A stretch of DNA of 29,638 nucleotides, from assembly GCA_050014395.1 (NCBI GenBank), contig JBEKDK010000038.1, positions 1 through 29,638 of the forward strand, written 5' to 3'. This document shows positions 21,300 to 27,467 of the stretch, in pieces. Position numbers and translations under genes: made by a program. The notes below the pieces were generated by a model, which searched no databases, had not been told where the DNA came from, and saw nothing but the letters and a program-made list of their open reading frames with translations. Origin of the DNA: DASPOJ01 sp050014395 (lineage in GTDB: Bacteria; Acidobacteriota; Terriglobia; Acidiferrales; UBA7541). Every line of letters begins with the position of its first letter. Within the stretch, counting starts at the first letter, position 1.

Positions 21300-22117
21300 G
21301 GCTTCAACAACTCCAGCAAGCGCGCATTAAAGGCTCGCAGCCTCAAGTTAACAGCCGGAGCGAGTTCCCGATAAGCAGAGGCTGGCAGCAGGGCGGGAGC
21401 GGGGCGGGTGGCCGGAATCGGTTGCGCTAGGGTCACGGCCCACACGCTTAGGATGCCCACGGACGGCAGGGCTCGAGCCACATTCCACCATGCCTGCGAC
21501 TGTTGCGCCCAAGCCTGGTAGCCAATCCAGCCCGGAAGATGCGTCGCCACGGTGTGGACCATCACGGCGCTTGTAATCATGTCTACTACCGCATAGAGGC
21601 ATAGCCCGGCGGCGATCCTTCGCTCCAAGCGATCGAGTTCGAGTTCGTAATATCGGCCGATCAGCAGGAGGGTGATCAAGACAGCGATGGCCGCAAGCCG
21701 AAGGTCCCGGTCGAGGGCCAGGACGAACGTATCCAGCCAATACGCATGCGATGCCGACTCGATAGCGGCGTTAAGCATGAACGCAGCCGACACGAACAAG
21801 AGGGCCCGCCAAGCCAGCGCCCAAACGCCCGGGTAAGCACGGAGCAAGCGATGGCATAATTCGCCGATCAGCAGGGCTTGCGCGACCATGGTGACGGCAT
21901 TGCTGATCCACGAAGCGTCGTAAGCCGCCCACGATCCAAAACCGAACTGTTGGTAGATGACCCACTGAATGCCTGTTTTGACCACATGAGCCGTCAGGTA
22001 CGCGGTGAAAAAGGGGAGCGTGCGGTGCAATCCGCGCCAGTAGGCCAGCGCGCACACCAGAATCTCGAGCAATGTTCCGGCAATCCAGATCGCGTAACTC
22101 AGAGGGCTGATATGCAT
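21296..22117 (-). CDS. Multi-pass membrane protein of unknown function
   Basis: A 273-aa protein with about seven hydrophobic helices (starting ISPLSYAIWIAGTLLEILVC), and a cytoplasmic tail rich in Ala/Leu/Arg. I find no enzyme motif and no assigned family. It resembles unannotated seven-helix acidobacterial proteins. The start at 22117 lies 2 bp from a 17-bp inverted repeat that forms its leader, and no ribosome site is visible outside that structure. It is coupled to the 185-aa gene downstream by a 4-bp overlap. Confidence 0.78.
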   Translation of the reverse strand: MHISPLSYAIWIAGTLLEILVCALAYWRGLHRTLPFFTAYLTAHVVKTGIQWVIYQQFGFGSWAAYDASWISNAVTMVAQALLIGELCHRLLRAYPGVWALAWRALLFVSAAFMLNAAIESASHAYWLDTFVLALDRDLRLAAIAVLITLLLIGRYYELELDRLERRIAAGLCLYAVVDMITSAVMVHTVATHLPGWIGYQAWAQQSQAWWNVARALPSVGILSVWAVTLAQPIPATRPAPALLPASAYRELAPAVNLRLRAFNARLLELLKP

Positions 22118-22119
22118 CG

Positions 22120-22190
22120 GCGACGGGGCTCATAGTACCACAAGTTACTTCGCAGTACCGATGGTACCGATGAACTATGAGCCCTGTCGC
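22120..22190 (-). promoter_or_regulatory. 17-bp inverted repeat abutting a start codon
   Basis: The arm GCGACGGGGCTCATAGT (22120-22136) is matched by its complement at 22174-22190 with one mismatch. The 37-nt loop contains a smaller inverted repeat (GTACC-GAT-GGTAC). The arm ends 2 nt before the ATG of the 273-aa membrane protein on the minus strand, so in the mRNA the stem would cover the translation start region. It could be a DNA operator or an RNA hairpin controlling translation. There is no T-run, so it is not a terminator. Confidence 0.6.
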
Positions 22191-22230
22191 TCGGATGCAA
22201 CTGTGACGCTGGCCGCGCCCGCGGCGGTGT

Positions 22231-22383
22231 TCAGACGGCGTGCGGCGGAACCGGCGGCGCCGGGTCTGGGTCATCCGCGGTTAGGACGCGATTACTGGAT
22301 GGGTGGTTGACGTGCGAAGCAACAGGGAGTACGATGACCGTGCTCAATGCGACGGCTAGGAACAGCGCTGCGAGTCGTTTCAT
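22231..22383 (-). CDS. Small exported peptide (50 aa)
   Basis: An ATG at 22383 with AGGAGGG about 10 nt upstream starts a 50-aa protein: MKRLAALFLAVALSTVIVLP is a signal-peptide-like helix with a basic N-terminus. The mature part is short and ends in DDPDPAPPVPPHAV. Cleavage may follow the PVAS region. I do not recognise a family. The strong ribosome site and clean signal peptide support a real gene. It is divergent from the gene at 22479 and lies 41 bp upstream of the inverted repeat of the membrane-protein gene. Confidence 0.6.
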   Translation of the reverse strand: MKRLAALFLAVALSTVIVLPVASHVNHPSSNRVLTADDPDPAPPVPPHAV

Positions 22384-22478
22384 GGGTTTGAACCCTCCTG
22401 GGCGTGCGATTTTGGCGCAGCTCCTTGGAGGCCGCCCGGAACGCTCGAAAAAGTTCAGAAAACGGAACGGAGGGGGAG

Positions 22479-22922
22479 ATGGAGACGCTCGAACGATTCC
22501 AGCAGAGCAGCAGGGTCGTCGAGGACTTCACGCGCCGGTCACTTGCGGCGATCCCCAGCGCCTTCGGCCGGCTGATCTACGTCAGCTCGCTTCGCGGAAG
22601 CGACGGCCGCTATCGCCACGACGGACTGGCGGCGCTTTACGCCGATGCGGCCGTGCAGCTCGCTCTGGAGGACTGCCACGAGGAATTGTTCGCGCGCGTT
22701 CTGGAAACGCCGCTTTCCGAACAGGAATGGGACTTGCGAATATCTCTAGCGGCTCTGGAGGGGGGAATCGAAGGGAATCTTGCGCGGTGGAGCAAGCGCG
22801 AGCGCTACGAGGAACTCGAACCGCGCGGCTTGCCGGACTACCTTTACGGTTTATTTGCCTCGAATCTCAGGCTGCTCCTTGAAGTGGTCGGCTCGGAAGT
22901 CACCTTGCGTAGAGCCGCTTAA
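22479..22922 (+). CDS. Conserved-type hypothetical protein (147 aa)
   Basis: From the ATG at 22479, directly after GGAGGGGGAG, a 147-aa soluble, largely helical protein is encoded. It has stretches like FGRLIYVSSLRGSDGRYRHD and ALEDCHEELFARVLETPLSEQ, which I recall from many uncharacterised acidobacterial proteins. No enzyme or binding motif is visible. Its 3' end overlaps the convergent XRE regulator by 23 bp. The function is unknown. Confidence 0.75.
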   Translation: METLERFQQSSRVVEDFTRRSLAAIPSAFGRLIYVSSLRGSDGRYRHDGLAALYADAAVQLALEDCHEELFARVLETPLSEQEWDLRISLAALEGGIEGNLARWSKRERYEELEPRGLPDYLYGLFASNLRLLLEVVGSEVTLRRAA

Positions 22923-23640
22923 CCACTCCGACGACTTGGCCCACGATATCGGCTTCCTGAGGCAGGCGCCGCACCTCCGGTTTGCACGGCGATAGCGGGT
23001 GCGGTTGCAGGCTCAGCGACCCGCCGTCTCGCAAACACCAGCAGCAGCGGTAACCGTCTCTCACATCAATAAAATACAGCGGACGCTCGTACTCGTTGTT
23101 CCAGCCGGAATCCCGCACTTGCCGCAGCCCCGGATCGACCAGCACCAGGCTGCCCGGCTTCAGCAGGGGGTCCATCATGCGGTCCTCCATGCCAATGTAG
23201 CCGTAGAAATACCTGCCGTGGCCGTTGAAAAGGACGCCTTCGAGTTCTCCCCATCGCTCCACCATCCGCGTAAGGTGGTCGGTGCGCCGCGGGTCGAATC
23301 CGGGATCGAATCGCAGCGGCATACGCATCGAGCTCGGCGGAGCCGCGAGATGCGTGCGCGGCGCCTCCATGTGCGTACTGTCCGCGAAGTGCTTATCGAA
23401 CGGCACGTCGTACCAGCGGCAAATCTCGCGCGGATCGAGATGATAGATGGCCGCTAAAGCATAGAGTTTGAAGAGGCTGGGCGTGACTTCGTGATTTTCG
23501 ATGTCCGCCAAACGGCTTATGTGGACGATGAATTCTGGCCGTCCGCGTTGCGCCGCGAGGTCATAACTGGCGCGCTCCACATCGCGGTACGTCAGGCCCA
23601 ACTGCTCGCGCGCCTTACGAAGAGCCGTACCCGCGTGCAT
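22900..23640 (-). CDS. XRE-family transcriptional regulator with degenerate S24-like domain
   Basis: A 246-aa DNA-binding protein. Residues 1-70 form a Cro/CI helix-turn-helix (GTALRKAREQLGLTYRDVER, then HISRLADIENHEVTPSLFKL). The C-terminal part (about 140-240) resembles the S24/LexA C-terminal fold: GYIGMEDRMMDPLLKPGSLVLVDPG, then YFIDVRDGYRCCWC. The position of the catalytic serine in the usual DSM(E/D)P motif is methionine (DRMMDP) and no suitable lysine is seen, so self-cleavage is unlikely. It may instead serve as a dimerisation or ligand-sensing module. GAGGAA precedes the ATG. A 26-bp palindrome lies over its predicted promoter. Confidence 0.88.
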   Translation of the reverse strand: MHAGTALRKAREQLGLTYRDVERASYDLAAQRGRPEFIVHISRLADIENHEVTPSLFKLYALAAIYHLDPREICRWYDVPFDKHFADSTHMEAPRTHLAAPPSSMRMPLRFDPGFDPRRTDHLTRMVERWGELEGVLFNGHGRYFYGYIGMEDRMMDPLLKPGSLVLVDPGLRQVRDSGWNNEYERPLYFIDVRDGYRCCWCLRDGGSLSLQPHPLSPCKPEVRRLPQEADIVGQVVGVVKRLYAR

Positions 23641-23675
23641 TGCGTTTCCTCGACGACGATTCGAATCCTTTCACG

Positions 23676-23704
23676 ATTATATCAGCTAACCATTCTGTTA
23701 CGAA
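23676..23704 (-). promoter_or_regulatory. Predicted promoter of the XRE gene
   Basis: On the minus strand TTCGTA (23699-23704, weak -35), a 17-bp spacer and perfect TATAAT (23676-23681). The start of transcription would be about 23669, giving a short leader before the ATG at 23640. Confidence 0.55.
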
Positions 23705-23717
23705 TTCGGAACAGAAT
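23692..23717. promoter_or_regulatory. 26-bp near-perfect palindrome, candidate operator
   Basis: Outer arms ATTCTGTT (23692-23699) and AACAGAAT (23710-23717) flank a palindromic centre CGAATTCG. Only one base pair (A/G) breaks the symmetry. It covers the predicted -35 of the XRE gene and lies in the divergent region toward the exported-protein gene at 23804. This fits an autoregulatory operator for the adjacent regulator. Confidence 0.65.
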
Positions 23718-23803
23718 CCCAGCCGCGCGGGTGGGTGACGCGCGTGGCGGCGTTCGCCAGCCCGATTTGCCCAGAGAGCGCCGTGTGTAATACAGTTGTT
23801 TTC

Positions 23804-24601
23804 GTGAAACGCGCGCTCATCGCATTACCCGTGTTACTGTCTCTCATGCTCAGCCACGCGATCGTGGCTCGGGCGCAGGACGAGAAAACCACCGAAGATT
23901 TCCAACGCATGGCCGCGAAATTGGCCGGCGATCGCGAGGGCGGAGAGATCGGGCAGGCCGCGGACGCGGGCGCCCCGGCGCTCGAAGAAAAAGCCCTCGA
24001 ATCACTCGATGCGATTGTGTTGAAAGCGCTCAATGCGGACGGAGCGCTGGACCTCGCGGTGCTAAACAAATCCCTGACATCGCTGGTGACGCACGAGAAT
24101 CCGACCGGCGAAGATTACCAGGTCGTGCGTTTGCCTGGGGCGTTTCCCGTGTATGCGCTGGTCGCCAATTTCGGGCTCGCCGGGCCCTCTGCCGTGCGCA
24201 TCTATGCGGGACCTGCCGGACACATGGCATTGGCGGGCCAAATCGATTGCTATCACCCCGAGAAGTTCTTCGATGAATATGTGGAACTCGTGCCCGTTGG
24301 CGTTCCCGAAATTGTGTTCGTGACGGTCGCCGGGCGAACCGACGATTTGCAGACCGGCATTTTCACCGCGTGGCATTTCGATGGCCAAGCACTCCACCAG
24401 GCTTGGGCTTCCGACTTGCTGGAACAAAGCAACTACAAGACCGACGGCCCAAATTTTCAACTGACCTACTGCGCCAACCCGGATGAGAACCATCTCGGCC
24501 AGTGCTTGAAGATGGTTCGCGACACCTACTCGTACCAGCTAGGCGCGTGGAAACTGCTTGAGACCAAAGATCTCGGCGCGGCAGTCGCCACCCCGCAGTA
24601 G
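23804..24601 (+). CDS. Exported hypothetical protein (265 aa)
   Basis: From GTG at 23804 the protein starts with a signal peptide (VKRALIALPVLLSLMLSHAIVARAQ, cleavage likely after ARA), followed by a soluble domain rich in acidic residues with a few cysteines (QIDCYHPEKFF, LTYCANPDENHLGQCLKM). I recognise no family or catalytic motif. The frame is open back to 23735, but that part lacks a ribosome site and is not signal-like. It lies 8 bp before the HExxH protein gene, so the two are probably cotranscribed. The region upstream carries the 26-bp palindrome. Confidence 0.7.
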   Translation: MKRALIALPVLLSLMLSHAIVARAQDEKTTEDFQRMAAKLAGDREGGEIGQAADAGAPALEEKALESLDAIVLKALNADGALDLAVLNKSLTSLVTHENPTGEDYQVVRLPGAFPVYALVANFGLAGPSAVRIYAGPAGHMALAGQIDCYHPEKFFDEYVELVPVGVPEIVFVTVAGRTDDLQTGIFTAWHFDGQALHQAWASDLLEQSNYKTDGPNFQLTYCANPDENHLGQCLKMVRDTYSYQLGAWKLLETKDLGAAVATPQ

Positions 24602-24609
24602 CCTCCCCG

Positions 24610-26076
24610 ATGCGCCGACCCCTGGCAATCCTGTGCGCCGCGGTGTTGTTGTTCACGACGCTATCGCTGTTCCCGGCGGCGTCGGCCCAGCAAACCCCAA
24701 GCACCGCGCCGCCCGCCGCGCCGTCCACTCCCGCGGCGCCCGCGCCTTCTCAGCCTGCCGTCACCGCGCCCAATGCCGATTTCTTCCAGGCGGCGGACAA
24801 CGTTCTGGCCGAGATGAGCAAGTTGCTTTCATTGCCCATCCTCCATCCGGTGAAAAAAACGTTGAAATCGCGCGACCAGATTCGCGCCTACCTGTTGGCG
24901 GAAGAGAAAAAGGAAAAGGATTCCGCGAAGGACTACGCCGATCAGCGAACCATGGAAATGTTCGGCCTGCTTCCCAAGGATTTTCCGCTCGAACAAACGC
25001 TCAACGATATTCTCACCGAGCAGATCGCCGGCCTTTACGATCCCGATAGCCAGGAATTTTTCATTTCGGATTGGACGGAACCCGCCGAAATGCGAATGAT
25101 CATGGCCCACGAGCTGACGCACGCCTTGCAGGATCAGCACTACCACATTGACACGTGGCGCGACGCCGCCAAGCCCAACGACGACGCTGAACTCGCGCGC
25201 GATTCCGTGCTCGAAGGCGCGGCCGTCGCGGCGATGCTTGATTACATGTTGCGCGATCAGGGCAAAGGCGTGCGCGATTTGCCTGCGATCGATCCCTCCC
25301 TGGTGCTGGGCGACACTGCCGACAGTCCGCTGCTGGCGAAAGCGCCCACCGTGATTCGCGACGAACTGCTGTTTCCATACGTCGCGGGGATGTCGTTCGC
25401 GCAAGCGATTCTGAAAGCCACCAACGGCTGGCCGGATTTCGGCCGCGTCTTCGCCAATCCGCCGGCATCGACGCAGCAGATCATGCATCCTGATTTGTAT
25501 CTTCGCGGCGTCACGCGCGCGCCGGTGACGCTGCCGGATTTTTCCACGCTACTGCCCGCGGAGTGGAAGAAGCTCGATGAAAATTTGATGGGGGAATTCG
25601 GATTGCAGGAAATTCTGAAGCAGTTCCAGGCCGAACCGGTGGCCCTAAGCGTCGCGCCCACCTGGGCCGGAGACCGCTACGCGATTTTCGAGAATCAGAA
25701 AACCAAACAGGACATGCTGGTTTTCCGCTTGCGCCTCGCGAGCGACGCCGACGCGGCGCACTTCTTCGAAATTTACAGCGACGTCCTGGAAGCCAAGGAC
25801 TCCACGCGCACGCACTTCTATCGCCGCCCGAATTTCTTCTCTTTCGATACGCCCGCGGGCGGCGTCTTCCTGCGCTGCGTTGCAAGCGAGTGCCTATCCG
25901 CGGATGGCGCCACGCGCGACGATTTCGATCGCATCTCCCACGCTATCGGCTGGCCCGCTTGGTCTGACGCGCCTCAGCCCGCATTCCCCGCGGCGCCCGC
26001 GGATAGCGCGCCCACGCGCATCACCTTTGTTCCGCCGGTTTCGACTACTTCGTCATTCGCCGCGTCGCCTCGGTAA
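24610..26076 (+). CDS. Exported HExxH metalloprotease-like protein
   Basis: A 488-aa protein with a signal peptide (LAILCAAVLLFTTLSLFPAASA), a Pro/Ala-rich linker (30-55), and a zincin core: MAHELTHALQDQH (H167, E168, H171) with a downstream E202 in SVLEGAAVAAML. This is the HExxH plus E arrangement of gluzincins. It is not close to a named peptidase family that I can identify. The C-terminal half (about 270-460) has no recognised motif, and two cysteines (CVASEC) lie near its end. Export and zinc-site geometry suggest a periplasmic or secreted peptidase, but the substrate is unknown. The preceding exported protein could be its partner. Confidence 0.8.
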   Translation: MRRPLAILCAAVLLFTTLSLFPAASAQQTPSTAPPAAPSTPAAPAPSQPAVTAPNADFFQAADNVLAEMSKLLSLPILHPVKKTLKSRDQIRAYLLAEEKKEKDSAKDYADQRTMEMFGLLPKDFPLEQTLNDILTEQIAGLYDPDSQEFFISDWTEPAEMRMIMAHELTHALQDQHYHIDTWRDAAKPNDDAELARDSVLEGAAVAAMLDYMLRDQGKGVRDLPAIDPSLVLGDTADSPLLAKAPTVIRDELLFPYVAGMSFAQAILKATNGWPDFGRVFANPPASTQQIMHPDLYLRGVTRAPVTLPDFSTLLPAEWKKLDENLMGEFGLQEILKQFQAEPVALSVAPTWAGDRYAIFENQKTKQDMLVFRLRLASDADAAHFFEIYSDVLEAKDSTRTHFYRRPNFFSFDTPAGGVFLRCVASECLSADGATRDDFDRISHAIGWPAWSDAPQPAFPAAPADSAPTRITFVPPVSTTSSFAASPR

Positions 26077-26104
26077 CTTCCGCCGCCCGCGCCGCGGCGC
26101 GCCA

Positions 26105-27436
26105 TCACGAATCGAGCGCCAGCCGCGCGTTCTTCCGCTCCAGGCGTATTCGCCGATGGCCCAATCGCGCTTCCAGGCGCCGCGCGCGCGCCGGCTCCAC
26201 GCTCGTCGCGGCGCGCAGTTGCCGCAGCGCCGTCTCCGTCCATTCCGCCGCGCGCTGGGGCTGCCGGGCGCGATGCTCGAAATGAATCGCCAATTGCTCG
26301 CAAGCTTCGATCGCCGATTCGGCCGCGCTGGCGCCGCGTGCGCGGGCCAGTTGCTCCCAGATGGCCGCGGCGCGCGCGTAGTCGCGCTGGCGCTTAGCCA
26401 TATTCGCAAGCTCGCGCTGCGCCATGCGCTCGATGCCCGCGGGCAAGCCCGTATCGATCGCCATCTCGCAGGCGGGCTGCGCCCGCGCATCGCGCCGGCG
26501 ACTTAGCAATCGCGCCATGCCGTAAAGATCGATCGCACGCTCCGGCGAGCGATCCGCCGGCGCTTCCGGATCGCCGCCGAGCAGCCCGCAGATCCGCCCC
26601 GCCAGCATTGCCAGCGCGCGCAGATCCATTTCGTTGTGCCGGAAAACGCCGGCCAGCGGAGCCGACCCCGCGCCGCTCAAATGATCGAAGTAAAGCTGTG
26701 GAATCAGCGCGGAATCCAGATCGTCGCGCCGCGTCCACGCAAGCGGCCCCGCTTCGGACAGCACGTGCCGCTCAAGATCGGTCAGTCGTACAGACGGCAA
26801 TCGCAACCGCCAAAGTTGCCGCGCGGGATGCAGCAAATCGAGATGCGCGGCAAGCGTCGGCGGCCGAATCGCGCGCGTCATGCGATAGCGCGTTTCCAGC
26901 AACGGCCAATCGAAACTCTTTCCGTTAAATGTCACCAGCACCGGCCGCTCGGCCATGCGCGCCGCGAGTTCCAGCAGCACGGAATGCTCCTCGGTGTAAT
27001 CGCGCATGAAGAACTGCTCGACTTGCAGCCCGCCGGAATCCCACCACGCGATGCCCACCAAAAATGCGTACGTGCCCGTGCCGCCGGCCAGGCCGGTGGT
27101 TTCAGTATCGAGAAAAAGCCATCGCTTCGGATCTTCGGCGATGCGTGCGCCGCTGTCATCGGCGGCAAGCGCGGCGGGCAACAAGAGCGCGAGCGCTCGC
27201 GCCGCCGGCGCGCATTCTTCGGGGCGGGCGTGCCATCGCCGCACCGCCAAATGCTCGCCATGGCGATTGCGCGCGACCGTGGCGCCGACAGCCTCGGCCA
27301 GCTCGGCCCATTCCGCGATCACATCGCGGCGAGAGTGCGGGCTTTCGCGCTCGTCCGTGAGCACGCTGCCACGCGTGCGGCGCGCCGGCCGCAACGCCGC
27401 CAATCGCGACAATTTTTCGTCGAACAATTCGCTCAC
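26105..27436 (-). CDS. mrfB: YprB/MrfB-like 3'-5' exonuclease (RNase H-like, DEDD)
   Basis: A 443-aa protein. Residues about 105-280 form a ribonuclease H-like exonuclease domain with all four acidic ligands: FLDTETTG (D110, E112), TFNGKSFDWPLLE (D176) and HNEMDLRAL (D271), with H267 as the catalytic-type histidine. The C-terminal third is made of Ala/Arg-rich helical repeats of TPR type. In Bacillus subtilis the homologue MrfB works with helicase MrfA in a UvrABC-independent excision of mitomycin-C lesions. Here the same order holds: the helicase gene lies 31 bp upstream. The start is GTG at 27436 with GAGAGG about 8 nt before it. The identification rests on domain order and neighbour. Confidence 0.88.
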   Translation of the reverse strand: MSELFDEKLSRLAALRPARRTRGSVLTDERESPHSRRDVIAEWAELAEAVGATVARNRHGEHLAVRRWHARPEECAPAARALALLLPAALAADDSGARIAEDPKRWLFLDTETTGLAGGTGTYAFLVGIAWWDSGGLQVEQFFMRDYTEEHSVLLELAARMAERPVLVTFNGKSFDWPLLETRYRMTRAIRPPTLAAHLDLLHPARQLWRLRLPSVRLTDLERHVLSEAGPLAWTRRDDLDSALIPQLYFDHLSGAGSAPLAGVFRHNEMDLRALAMLAGRICGLLGGDPEAPADRSPERAIDLYGMARLLSRRRDARAQPACEMAIDTGLPAGIERMAQRELANMAKRQRDYARAAAIWEQLARARGASAAESAIEACEQLAIHFEHRARQPQRAAEWTETALRQLRAATSVEPARARRLEARLGHRRIRLERKNARLALDS

Positions 27437-27467
27437 AGACGCATCCTCTCCACGCTTTTTCTTTCGC

